NCBI GenBank assembly: GCA_944323245.1
Contig: CALURT010000002.1
Span: forward strand, 87,269 to 151,268
Direction: 5' to 3'
DNA: 64,000 bases
Origin: an uncultured Bacteroidales bacterium
Lineage (GTDB): Bacteria; Bacteroidota; Bacteroidia; Bacteroidales; UBA932
Both the position numbers and the translations under genes were made by a program. Positions 16,849 through 25,982 of this stretch are shown one piece after another. The notes under the pieces were generated by a model, which worked only from the letters and a program-made list of their open reading frames with translations, was not told the origin of the DNA and searched no databases. The first letter of the stretch is position 1. Each line of letters opens with the position of its first letter.

Positions 16849-19800
16849 TTCTTTGGATATTTTATGTGATATATTCCCCAATACTTTGGGTTTATTGAGT
16901 TTATTTTATTGTATAAATTATCCAATCCATAGCGGTTTATTAAAGTCTGTTCCAAAACTCTAGCTTGTTCATAATTCATATGTGTCCTATAAGTTCTATA
17001 TAATAAATTACTTTTAGGGGTATTTGAGTGCCTATGCTCAACAAATCTCATCTCAGGATTGCGTTTTGTCATTCCTACGTACTTTACTTCAGTTGTATCG
17101 GGATCTTTACCTTTATATACAGAATATGGTATATTTTCCCCTGTCCAAGGATTTATATGATTAGCATAGGATATTCCTATAGTACTGGCAACTCCTACTG
17201 TTGTGCCCATTATAACACTCTTTCCAATGCCTTTAAGAGAATTATTGAAAGCATCTATAGCAAATTCTCCATGCAAAATCCCAGCAACAGTCCCTGCAGC
17301 AATATGACCGGCACCTGAAGAAATTGGGGATACGATCAAAGAAGTCAGCACTGGACTGTTTATACCGTTAATCGGTAAAATTTTCCCTGCTATCTTTGTT
17401 GCAGTAAAACCTCCGATGGAGCCAAATAGACCTGAAACTCCGCTTACCGCAGCATTTATTCCAACCTGTCCCCAATTTACATTTTGAATTCCTTTGAAAT
17501 TATGACCAGTCTGAGCTATTATGTCATTAGTCGCGGATATTGCAGCAGAACTTACCATACCTACGGCCGCAGTAGCTAATACCGCGCCCCCGGTCGCAGC
17601 TACGACAGCACCGCCGGCAAAACCAATACCGAAAGCAGCTGCATGTTCCCAAAATCCGTCACAACTATCCCATGTCGAAATCATATTCACAATTCCTCCT
17701 ATGGCCCCAGCTATCAGCCACCAAAATTCCCCGCTTTCGTCAACATAGCTGAACGGATTGTTCAGCCCGTACAGGTAGCGGTTGAAGTTGGCGGCACGTT
17801 CGGTCATCTGTACGAACGGATCAGGTGAGACGAATCGTCCGAGCAAAGGGTCGTACAGCCTTGCATTCATGTTTATCAGACCGAACCATGTCAGATGCTC
17901 ATGCCCTCCGAAGCCTCTGCCGAGCATGAGTTCCGGTTCCTCTCCCGGTTTATACGGGACAAGGGTTTCAGGGTTACGCAACCGTCCCCACGGGTCATAA
18001 CTGTATTCGGCCACAAGGATACCGTCCACCGTGGCGATATGTGTAATACTGCCCAAGTAGTCTCTTCCTATATTGTAAGGTATCCACGAGCCGTTTCCTT
18101 CTTTTACCAACACCATAGGTGCGGAATAGGCCGTCCCTCCCGCATACAGCCGTTGCGTCACTGTGCCGTCTTCAACATCGATTTCATAATTGTCTCCGAT
18201 ATAGTATCGGGTGAAGAGGGTATCGAGATCTTCTGTGACAAGCATCCTGACCCTGTCGCCGCTTCCGTTGTAGGTGAAAGCCGCACTCCGACCTCCCTCC
18301 GAAAGCACTGACGGACGGCTGTAGCAGGTATAGCTTATCGTCTGTCTCCTGTCAGGGATCAATGTTTCGTCCTCGGTAAGTATGCTTGAAACCTTGTCCC
18401 CTGTGTAAAACATCGAGCCTACTCCCTCGATATATGAAATGCCGCCGTTCTCATGATACTGTACTTCCTTGCCGGAGAACGAGGAAAGTCGGTTGTCGGT
18501 ATCGTATGTGAAACTTTCCGTACTCGACCTGTTCAGGTCAGTGCGGGACATGAGGTTTCCTTTCAGGGCATCGAATACGTAGCCGAAAGCCTGCACAGTA
18601 CCCATACTCCTTTCAGTCGGATTCCCGTCCTCGGAATAGGCGTATGTCCTCGTCACTTCACCGGTGATTCCCGACAAAGGTTGTCCGAATTCATTTTCAG
18701 AGGTAAGCCTCCATACGGTCTGGCCGCCGGCAAGCAGGACAGCGACATTGTGTCCGTTGGCATACAGGTAATGCTCCGTGTCTATCTCCCCGTCCTGTGA
18801 AGTATATTTGATTGTCGAGACATTACCGTCGGCACCATAGGTGTAGTCCTTCCTCAACCATTTGCCGTCAGGAACCGAGTCCGTCACGGATGACACTCTG
18901 TCGAACGCATCATAACTGTATGTAACGGATGTCCCGTTGGACGAAATTTCCGACATCAGGAGACCGTAATCGTCATAAAAATATTCCGTCACGAACTCTC
19001 CCGTCCTGTCTGTCTTGGTCGTCCTTCCGAGACTGTCGGTGTAAACGATGATCTTGCCGTTCGGATTTATATGTGTGGTAACCGACGCCCCTGACGGAAG
19101 ATATGCCGTGGTATCCGTCTGCCTCCCCGCACTCGGATCCGTAATAGAGTATCTGTTCCCGTATCTGTCGTACTCGAAAGCTATTGTCCTGTCTCCACAG
19201 ACTACGCTGTCGCAAAGCGCACCGACAGGATTGTAATAATACTGAATGGAAATGCCGTTGTCCACGACTTCGTCCACCGTACCGTCTATATTGTAATGCG
19301 TCTCCGTGGTAATGCCTCCTGTCGTCTCGGATTCGTACAGATTGCCGTAGGAGTATGAAGACAGATAGCCCGTGCCCTGCTTCCATGTGGAAGTGATCCT
19401 TCCATAAATGTCGTATCCGTGGTTTATCCATATTTTAGTGGAATCTTCCCTGTAAGGATAGGATTCCCTTGACACTTTTCCATTGATGACATCGTATTCG
19501 GTATCCGACCATACCCATGTACCGTCATAACGTTTTTTTCCGCGTCTCAATTCCCTGTCGGCAGCATCGTAATGGACACGTGTTTCAGGCTGTCCCGAAC
19601 GGATATTTGAAACCGTGTAGACCCCGGCCCCGCCCCATTGGACCGAAACCGAATCCTTCGTCCCGTCGGGATATGCAGTACACAGGAGATTGCCCCAATT
19701 GTCATAAGAATGGGTCGTAGTCCTGTTCTTGGAGTCCGTGACAGTTTCCGGCTTTCCGAACTTGTTGTAATTCCCGTATGTCTCGGTAAGGCCGAGGGCG

Positions 19801-22800
19801 TCCGTATGCGTCAGCATGAAACGCCCGTCGTTCCCGTAGGTATATGTATCCCCGACATAAGCTGTACTATTGTACACAGCCTGTTTTTCCGACAACGGAT
19901 TTCCGAAACTGTCGTATGTCCACACCTTGTCATATACTCTCGCCAAATCAGCAGAATACGGTGTGCGTCGGCCTGTAGAACATGTTTCCTTGACAGGGAG
20001 GAAACGGGAATCGTACTGGTAAGTCCTGACTTCGTTCCACGACGCCGGAGCGCCGTCCTTGGTCTTCCTGAAATCCTCTTTCACCACAGTCCCGAGGCGG
20101 TACAGGGTATCCGAAACCGTATGGGAGAATGTGTAGGTGGTAACTTCCTGCCAAATGGCCCTAAGACCGACGGGCCTGCCCAAAGTGACGATGTACGGCA
20201 GGCCGTATTTCCCGTACTGGTATGAATAGAAATATCTTTCCCCGGTAAGCAGGTCGTAACGGAGCGTCTGTTTCAGCAACGGCCTGAACTTGTCCGAGAA
20301 ATCATAGCTGTCCGTCTGTTCGTAAATCAGATTTTCAGGAGTCCGGACATAATACCTGAGGACTTCCTTTGTCACACCGAAATGTTCAGGGTCGAATTCC
20401 GTCTCCGTCACTATGTCATTCCATACATGCACTACATAGTCGTACTGCCTTACTTTCCCGAACCCGCAGAACCCGAGTCCCGACCTTCCGAAAACGGCAT
20501 CATAGTACATGAACTTCACGCTCCGCAGCCTGTTGTCCGTCGAAATGTCCGATGACCCGTAGGTATTGAAGCCCCTGAGCACATAAAGAGGATAATTCCT
20601 TCGGGCAAATCCGCTGCCGTAGGTTCTGAGGGAATCGTATCCGTAAATATCGGCTGATGAGAGGGAAATGTCGGCATAGTCGTTGACCGTGACTTTCCCG
20701 TGGCTGTCTGAAAACATGGTGACCAAGCGGTCTTTCCGCCTGTCCCGGGTAAAATCATAGACGAAAATCTCGTCTCCGGAGACTGTAATGAAATTGCCGA
20801 GGCTCTTGTTGTCTATGGTATTGAACGGGAGGAATTCGATCTTGTCATCATAGTGTATAGAAGTGGTTTTCCGCTTCGTATAGTCGATTATCCCGGCATC
20901 GTTAAGGGTAAAATAGTAATTCGACCCGCTTGCATGTACCAAATCGGCGAGGCCGTCTCTGTCGAGATCATAGAATGCATATCTGTCGCCAGGAGAGAAA
21001 GCTCCGCTCAAAGTGAGTTCGGACCGTGTAAATTCGTCTCCGGTAAAAGTAAAGACCGCAGCAGCACGCCCTGTCCTTCTCACGATTTCCTGATAGCCGT
21101 CCCCGTTCAGATCCGTAAGATGTATCTGCGACAAGGTATCTGAATAGCCAGGCAAGTCGTACACGTCAAATCCGGGAATCGTCCTGTCCTTGATGAAAGT
21201 ATTGCCGGACAATTTGTAAACATCCATTCCGGTATAATTGGCATGGCAGAGTTCGGTCATGCCGTCACCGTCGATATCGTATGAGAAGACGGAATTGGTA
21301 TTGGACCTGGTATTGATATCGAAAAGATTGTTTTCGCTCAAACGCTGGCCGGTATTGAGATCTATGACAGCGGCCTTGGACGGAGTATAGTTGCCCCGAT
21401 AGGTACGGCTGGCATTCATCGAGACCAACTGCACCGTCCCGTCTCCCTTGAAATTCCCGTACCAGAAGAACCGCTCTATCGGATTTGTATAAAATCCGTC
21501 CGGGATAACTCCCGTCACGGATACGGTAAAAGTATTTCTTACCCTGAGAGAAGTGCCGGAATACTCATATATCGTGATTTTCAGTTTAGCCTGATTATTC
21601 ACACAACCGGCGAAATTGAGTTTTATGATTTCATCCGTCCCGTCTGCATCGATATCCATAACTTCTATTCCCTGGAATTCGACATCTGCCGTTATCGTCT
21701 GCAAGGAACTTTTCCCGTTCAGCGTAGGATAGACCAATATGATCTGATTCGCATCATAGGTGCTTCCGTATTTGTAATATCTTTCCGTATGAGTGGAATT
21801 CCACTGTTCTGCTACTTTGGCATAAGTGGAATAATTGGGAAGGGCCACCATCGCATCCCCGTAATTCCCGGGTACGAGTTTCCCGCTCCTGAATATGAAA
21901 TTTTCCCTCCCTATTTCAAACAATTGCGGCAGAGCGACGGTGTCCACCGGGGAAAATGTGCCGGATGACGGAGTATCCGGGTCGCCGTAAACGAACTGCA
22001 GGGGATTGAGTTCCTCGTTTTCCGAAATGGAGGAAATCCGTGTCAGAAGACAGTCACCGCCTTGCAATTCATGCGTCAGGGAATATTTCACTATCTCGGC
22101 ATCCCCGTCGCTGCTCGTCACTGACCGGAGCAGGTATTTGTGCTGCGTAGGAATTCCGGCAAAATACTCCACGGGATAACCGGAGACGGATGAATACTCG
22201 AACGATATGACACCGGCAGGATTACCAGCTCCGTCGAAACCGTATTTTATCGAAGAAATATAATATTTGTTCCCGGAAGATGTGCCATACGGCAGATATT
22301 CAAACTCTACCTTGTTTCCGAAAACATCGCTGCATTCCGTAATAGGGAACATATAACCGGCTTCCGTATTGTCCGGAAAGCCGAAAACAGCCTTTATTCC
22401 ATCCGGATAGAGCGCTGTGAAATGGGTTACTGTCCCGTTTTCATCCACATGCTTCTTCAGCACAGTATTTTCTCCGGCCGGCTGCAGGTCGAAACCTTGT
22501 GGGTAATACTCACTTTCAGTAATAGCAAGCATTGGCTTCCCGTCCAAACTGTAGACTGTCTCGTCATCGCCAACGGTCGCCGGAGCTGTCTCTCCGTGAT
22601 AGAAAAGGCTTTTCCCTGTCACGGTAACTGCCGACAACCCGCTTATGTTCCATCCGTAACCTGCCGGGCCTTGTCCCGAATGACTGCTGTACACAAGACC
22701 CACCTGCGGAGTCAGGCGGAAACCTGCCGCGGTCGCTATGGAAACGGAATATACCCTTGCTCCGGTAGCCGTGACATCCTCAGTGACAGGGATTTTCCCT

Positions 22801-23234
22801 ACCGAAAGGCTTGTGTCAATATCTGCTATTTCCGAATTTGCCGACGATGCGAAAAGGACCTGCGCCCTTTCCCGCGGATCGGAAAGATCCGCCACGGAGA
22901 CACTCGATCGCTCCTGACAGTCAGGCAGGACACCGAAGTCGAAAATTTTCACTTTCTCCACCGGTACTGATACGGGAGAGCTTCCATAGAGGTCTTGTAA
23001 CTCCTGCATTTCCGGCTGCGGAGACACCATGACGGGCGACAGACTCGAATTGGTCTGCCTTTGGATACGGTTTCCCGCCCCGTCATACATATACCTTGTA
23101 AATCTCGACATCCTGACAAGGGAGTCGAGGGACGGAGACGATGCCGTCCTTGCCGGTATTACCTGGGAAACGCCGCTGAGCGCCGTCACGGACAGCGTCA
23201 GGAGCAGAACAATGATTTTTCCGAAATTCTTCAT
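16845..23234 (-). CDS. Secreted SpvB/RHS-repeat polymorphic toxin with GIY-YIG nuclease-like C-terminus
   Basis: 2129 residues. A Sec signal peptide (about 1-24, no lipobox) indicates export. An isolated YMYDGAGNRIQRQ repeat follows at ~50-62, then a SpvB-type domain (~140-440, with PQVGLVYSSHSGQGPAGYGW), FG-GAP/VCBS repeats (~510-830, such as DIDGDGMTE, DLNGDGYQEI, DLDRDGLADL), a TcdB-middle-like part, and many YD repeats (~1150-1750). The RHS core (~1750-1825) contains GRGFGGHEHLTWFGLINMNA, RLYDPLLGRFVSPDP and YLYGLNNPF. A Gly/Ala-rich hydrophobic stretch (~1835-2010) comes before the last 94 residues, which show Y-S-V-Y (2037-2040), K-Y-V-G-M (2051-2055), R2063, E2095 and N2109, the GIY-YIG catalytic pattern. 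The likely role is delivery of a DNA- or RNA-cutting domain to rival cells. Imm26-like immunity gene overlaps by 4 bases. No VgrG or T6SS gene is near. Confidence 0.9.
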   Translation of the reverse strand: MKNFGKIIVLLLTLSVTALSGVSQVIPARTASSPSLDSLVRMSRFTRYMYDGAGNRIQRQTNSSLSPVMVSPQPEMQELQDLYGSSPVSVPVEKVKIFDFGVLPDCQERSSVSVADLSDPRERAQVLFASSANSEIADIDTSLSVGKIPVTEDVTATGARVYSVSIATAAGFRLTPQVGLVYSSHSGQGPAGYGWNISGLSAVTVTGKSLFYHGETAPATVGDDETVYSLDGKPMLAITESEYYPQGFDLQPAGENTVLKKHVDENGTVTHFTALYPDGIKAVFGFPDNTEAGYMFPITECSDVFGNKVEFEYLPYGTSSGNKYYISSIKYGFDGAGNPAGVISFEYSSVSGYPVEYFAGIPTQHKYLLRSVTSSDGDAEIVKYSLTHELQGGDCLLTRISSISENEELNPLQFVYGDPDTPSSGTFSPVDTVALPQLFEIGRENFIFRSGKLVPGNYGDAMVALPNYSTYAKVAEQWNSTHTERYYKYGSTYDANQIILVYPTLNGKSSLQTITADVEFQGIEVMDIDADGTDEIIKLNFAGCVNNQAKLKITIYEYSGTSLRVRNTFTVSVTGVIPDGFYTNPIERFFWYGNFKGDGTVQLVSMNASRTYRGNYTPSKAAVIDLNTGQRLSENNLFDINTRSNTNSVFSYDIDGDGMTELCHANYTGMDVYKLSGNTFIKDRTIPGFDVYDLPGYSDTLSQIHLTDLNGDGYQEIVRRTGRAAAVFTFTGDEFTRSELTLSGAFSPGDRYAFYDLDRDGLADLVHASGSNYYFTLNDAGIIDYTKRKTTSIHYDDKIEFLPFNTIDNKSLGNFITVSGDEIFVYDFTRDRRKDRLVTMFSDSHGKVTVNDYADISLSSADIYGYDSLRTYGSGFARRNYPLYVLRGFNTYGSSDISTDNRLRSVKFMYYDAVFGRSGLGFCGFGKVRQYDYVVHVWNDIVTETEFDPEHFGVTKEVLRYYVRTPENLIYEQTDSYDFSDKFRPLLKQTLRYDLLTGERYFYSYQYGKYGLPYIVTLGRPVGLRAIWQEVTTYTFSHTVSDTLYRLGTVVKEDFRKTKDGAPASWNEVRTYQYDSRFLPVKETCSTGRRTPYSADLARVYDKVWTYDSFGNPLSEKQAVYNSTAYVGDTYTYGNDGRFMLTHTDALGLTETYGNYNKFGKPETVTDSKNRTTTHSYDNWGNLLCTAYPDGTKDSVSVQWGGAGVYTVSNIRSGQPETRVHYDAADRELRRGKKRYDGTWVWSDTEYDVINGKVSRESYPYREDSTKIWINHGYDIYGRITSTWKQGTGYLSSYSYGNLYESETTGGITTETHYNIDGTVDEVVDNGISIQYYYNPVGALCDSVVCGDRTIAFEYDRYGNRYSITDPSAGRQTDTTAYLPSGASVTTHINPNGKIIVYTDSLGRTTKTDRTGEFVTEYFYDDYGLLMSEISSNGTSVTYSYDAFDRVSSVTDSVPDGKWLRKDYTYGADGNVSTIKYTSQDGEIDTEHYLYANGHNVAVLLAGGQTVWRLTSENEFGQPLSGITGEVTRTYAYSEDGNPTERSMGTVQAFGYVFDALKGNLMSRTDLNRSSTESFTYDTDNRLSSFSGKEVQYHENGGISYIEGVGSMFYTGDKVSSILTEDETLIPDRRQTISYTCYSRPSVLSEGGRSAAFTYNGSGDRVRMLVTEDLDTLFTRYYIGDNYEIDVEDGTVTQRLYAGGTAYSAPMVLVKEGNGSWIPYNIGRDYLGSITHIATVDGILVAEYSYDPWGRLRNPETLVPYKPGEEPELMLGRGFGGHEHLTWFGLINMNARLYDPLLGRFVSPDPFVQMTERAANFNRYLYGLNNPFSYVDESGEFWWLIAGAIGGIVNMISTWDSCDGFWEHAAAFGIGFAGGAVVAATGGAVLATAAVGMVSSAAISATNDIIAQTGHNFKGIQNVNWGQVGINAAVSGVSGLFGSIGGFTATKIAGKILPINGINSPVLTSLIVSPISSGAGHIAAGTVAGILHGEFAIDAFNNSLKGIGKSVIMGTTVGVASTIGISYANHINPWTGENIPYSVYKGKDPDTTEVKYVGMTKRNPEMRFVEHRHSNTPKSNLLYRTYRTHMNYEQARVLEQTLINRYGLDNLYNKINSINPKYWGIYHIKYPKK

Positions 23235-23283
23235 GGCACCTGTTATCGGATTATGTAGTTGACCAATGCCGGAGGGTCACCCT

Positions 23284-23315
23284 CAAATATACGAAATTCC
23301 GTATGAAAGGACAAA
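23284..23315 (-). promoter_or_regulatory. Bacteroidetes-type promoter of the RHS toxin
   Basis: On the minus strand TTTG (23315-23312) is followed after 20 bases by TATATTTG (23291-23284), the -33/-7 consensus of the Bacteroidota primary sigma factor. Transcription should begin near 23277, leaving a leader of about 43 bases before the toxin ATG at 23234. The -33 box overlaps the T-run of the ferredoxin terminator. Confidence 0.7.
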
Positions 23316-23345
23316 AAAAGAGGGAAGATCCGAAAATCTTCCCTC
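23313..23345 (-). terminator. Rho-independent terminator of the ferredoxin gene
   Basis: A perfect 10-bp stem (GAGGGAAGAT with ATCTTCCCTC, 23320-23345) around the loop CCGAAA, followed on the minus strand by seven T (23319-23313). It lies 28 bases after the ferredoxin stop. Confidence 0.9.
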
Positions 23346-23373
23346 TCAGTTCCGTTCTCTGTGATGTGCCGGA

Positions 23374-23544
23374 TTATTCTGCAGGAGAAATAGCTCCCAT
23401 AGGGCATGCGTCAGCGCATGTACCGCAATCCACGCAGAGATTCGGGTCAATCTTGTAGATATCGCCCTCGATGATGGCATCTGAAGGGCAGGCGCTCTTG
23501 CAGGTTCCGCAAGCTACGCAATCATCTGAAATTTTGTAAGCCAT
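23374..23544 (-). CDS. Two-cluster 4Fe-4S ferredoxin
   Basis: 56 residues from the ATG at 23544 (MAYKISDDC), the standard start of clostridial-type ferredoxins; the frame is open to 23571 but the extra nine residues are not conserved. Two C-x2-C-x2-C-x3-C-P motifs are complete (CVACGTCKSACP and CVDCGTCADACP), so it should bind two 4Fe-4S clusters and act as a small soluble low-potential electron carrier, for example for 2-oxoacid:ferredoxin oxidoreductases such as the indolepyruvate enzyme encoded at 58160-60332 (link inferred). It has its own promoter and terminator, so it is a single-gene unit. Confidence 0.95.
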   Translation of the reverse strand: MAYKISDDCVACGTCKSACPSDAIIEGDIYKIDPNLCVDCGTCADACPMGAISPAE

Positions 23545-23582
23545 ATTCGTTGATTTTAATGTTGGTTTCAAAAATATCCGGA

Positions 23583-23613
23583 CAAATTTATCCTATAATT
23601 TTCAAATTTCAAA
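23583..23613 (-). promoter_or_regulatory. Bacteroidetes-type promoter of the ferredoxin gene
   Basis: On the minus strand TTTG (23613-23610), 19 bases, then TAAATTTG (23590-23583): an excellent match to the -33/-7 consensus. It places the start of transcription about 32 bases before the ferredoxin ATG. On the other strand a lone -7-like TATCTTTG at 23658-23665 may serve the DUF1573 gene. Confidence 0.7.
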
Positions 23614-23686
23614 CAATACAGGGGCAGAATCATGCACCACAAGTGCAAGTTTTATTTTATCTTTGCAGTTCCAATTCGAATTGAAA

Positions 23687-24865
23687 ATGAAGAAAATCTT
23701 TATTATAACGCTCTGTGCGGCATCCTCCATGGTGCTTTTCACTTCGGGATGCTCTTGCCGCAACTCCGGCGGCAATCCGGCGTCGGCCGCCGAAACCGTA
23801 TCTGCAGAAAACTCCCCCGCAACCGATGTCAAGGCAGAGCCGGCATATCAGGAAAAACTCGGAACGATAGAATTCGACAAGACGGTTCACAATTTCGGAG
23901 ACGTAATGCTTTCCGACGGCCCGCTCAGCTGTACGTTCACGCTGAAAAACAGCGGAGAAAAGCCGGCCGTCATATATAACGTGGTCACTTCCTGCGGCTG
24001 CACCGACGTGAAATGGACACAGGAACCGATTCTTGAAGGCAAGACCGGCACAATTTCGGTCACCTACTCCAACGACGAAGGCCCCTACCCTTTCGACAAG
24101 GCCATTACAGCGTATATTTCAGGGGTTGACAGGCCCGTGATACTCAGGCTCCGGGGCATCAGCCATGACAGGAAACTCAGTTTGGAGGAAATGTATCCTA
24201 TAAAAATCGGGAACTCATTGGGAATCAAGGCCCTCGACCTGAAATGCGGAAACATCGAACAAGGCGGACGCAGGAGCGACGAAGTGAATATCGCCAACCT
24301 CTCGGACAGACCTGTCGAAGTCTCCTTTACCGGAGTGTCCGATTTCCTGTCATTGCAAGTATCCCCGAATCCGATACCTGCACGTCAGACGGCCCGCCTC
24401 GTATTCACCGTGACGGCCGACAAAAGCATTTACGGCAAGAATCTCTATTATGCCACACCCGTGGCGGACGGCAAGAAGACCGACAGCAGGCTCAGCGTCT
24501 ATGCCTTCACCAAAGAGAATTTCAGCGGGATGACGGAAGCCGAACGCAGGTCCGGACCAAGACCCATATTCACCACCAACACGTTTTCTGCAGGCAAGAT
24601 AAAGGCAGGGACCGTCGTGGATGCCGAATTCGTATTCAGCAACGCCGGAGCATCCGATCTGAAAATATATAAGATAGATGTGGACAATGCACAGGCTTCC
24701 GCTATTCCTGCGGCTCCTGTCAAACCGGGCACGAAAGGCTCGGTAAAGGTAAAATTGGACACATCTGGGCTGCCGGAAGGTGAAATGCTCGTGACATGCA
24801 CGCTTACCACCAATTCACCGGCACGTCCGATCATCAATCTTTTCATCGCCGGCTGGATAGAATAA
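23687..24865 (+). CDS. DUF1573-domain lipoprotein
   Basis: 392 residues from the ATG at 23687, which begins the lipoprotein signal MKKIFIITLCAASSMVLFTS followed by the lipobox GC; an earlier in-frame start at 23663 would spoil it and overlaps the -7 box. A DUF1573 domain starts near residue 65 (FDKTVHNFGDV, then SCGCTDVKW, PILEGKTGTISVTY), and the later part (about 165-390) has the look of further Ig-like/ASH-type beta domains (VEVSFTGVSDFLSLQVSP, AEFVFSNAGASDLKIYKI). Such proteins are common at the Bacteroidota cell surface or in the periplasm; their job is unknown. The next gene follows after 10 bases. Confidence 0.85.
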   Translation: MKKIFIITLCAASSMVLFTSGCSCRNSGGNPASAAETVSAENSPATDVKAEPAYQEKLGTIEFDKTVHNFGDVMLSDGPLSCTFTLKNSGEKPAVIYNVVTSCGCTDVKWTQEPILEGKTGTISVTYSNDEGPYPFDKAITAYISGVDRPVILRLRGISHDRKLSLEEMYPIKIGNSLGIKALDLKCGNIEQGGRRSDEVNIANLSDRPVEVSFTGVSDFLSLQVSPNPIPARQTARLVFTVTADKSIYGKNLYYATPVADGKKTDSRLSVYAFTKENFSGMTEAERRSGPRPIFTTNTFSAGKIKAGTVVDAEFVFSNAGASDLKIYKIDVDNAQASAIPAAPVKPGTKGSVKVKLDTSGLPEGEMLVTCTLTTNSPARPIINLFIAGWIE

Positions 24866-24875
24866 CTTCCCTACC

Positions 24876-25952
24876 ATGTTCCTTCATCTGCTTACCGACG
24901 TTCTGCGCAACTCGATACTCATCACGGGCCTCGTCATCGTGATGATGATGCTCATAGAGTCCCTCAACATCGAATCCCGGGGAATGTTTTTCTCCGGACT
25001 CCGCAAGACGAAGATCGGACAGGTAGTGTTTTCTGCCTTTCTCGGCATGATTCCGGGATGTATGGGAGGCTTCGCCGCCGTATCGCTTTACACACACAGG
25101 ATGATAAGTTTCGGAGCACTGATAGCCATGATGATAGCATCCTCCGGAGACGAGGCCTTCATGATAATCGCCATGGTGCCTGACAAGGCAGTGCAGATTT
25201 TCCTGATACTTTTCGCTATAGCTGTGGCCTTCGGCCTTGTTACGGATATGATTGAAAGCCGGATCAGAAAAAACAGGGAAATGCCGGATGAAACTGCCGA
25301 TGTCAAATGTACGGACGGCTACGAAGTACACGAGGAAGCCGACAGGACAAGGACGTTTTCATGGCTGAGGGTGTGGCTGTTCCTCGGAGTGGTCGTATTC
25401 ATTGCCGCCTTGGTGACCGGGACCCTTGACCACGGACATGCAGCAGCACAGGGCGCTCCAGGGAAGCAGGACTTCGCCATCAATCTTCTCGACGAGACAT
25501 GGATGCAGTATCTGTTCGCAGGACTGAGCCTTATAGTTCTCGGCTGCCTTGTATTCGCATCCGACCATTTCGTCAAGGAACACCTGTGGCATCACATCGT
25601 AAAAAAACACCTTCCCGGCATATTCTGCTGGACATTCGGCGTATTGCTGTTCGTCAGCGTCGGACTGCACTATATCGACATCAGCGGATGGATAAGCAGC
25701 AATACAGTACTGATGATACTGCTTGCGGCTGCAGTAGGAATCATTCCAGAATCCGGACCTCATCTGATATTCGTCACCCTCTATGCAGGAGGTCTCGTCC
25801 CTCTTCCGGTCCTGCTTGCAAGTTCGGTGTCACAGGACGGTCATTCCACCATTCCACTCCTTGCTGAAAGCAAAAAGAGCTTCGTCAAGGCGAAGCTCAT
25901 AAATTTTGCAGTTGCGCTCCTCATCGGATACGGAAGCATGCTTTTTGTCTGA
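24876..25952 (+). CDS. Putative 10-helix metal exporter, ArsP_2 family
   Basis: 358 residues, mostly hydrophobic, with about ten membrane helices in two halves separated by a charged loop (about 130-165) rich in D/E/R/K. The two halves carry related motifs: GMIPGCMGGFAAVSLY in the first and VGIIPESGPHLIFVTLY in the second, which is the signature of the ArsP_2 family (PF11449), annotated as a putative manganese or heavy-metal transporter. Acidic residues in SSGDEAFMI and SVSQDGHS may bind the metal. The substrate is not shown by the sequence. It lies 10 bases behind the DUF1573 lipoprotein, so both are probably one transcript. Confidence 0.8.
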   Translation: MFLHLLTDVLRNSILITGLVIVMMMLIESLNIESRGMFFSGLRKTKIGQVVFSAFLGMIPGCMGGFAAVSLYTHRMISFGALIAMMIASSGDEAFMIIAMVPDKAVQIFLILFAIAVAFGLVTDMIESRIRKNREMPDETADVKCTDGYEVHEEADRTRTFSWLRVWLFLGVVVFIAALVTGTLDHGHAAAQGAPGKQDFAINLLDETWMQYLFAGLSLIVLGCLVFASDHFVKEHLWHHIVKKHLPGIFCWTFGVLLFVSVGLHYIDISGWISSNTVLMILLAAAVGIIPESGPHLIFVTLYAGGLVPLPVLLASSVSQDGHSTIPLLAESKKSFVKAKLINFAVALLIGYGSMLFV

Positions 25953-25982
25953 CAACAGGTTACCTGTAAAGTAGTACCCCGG

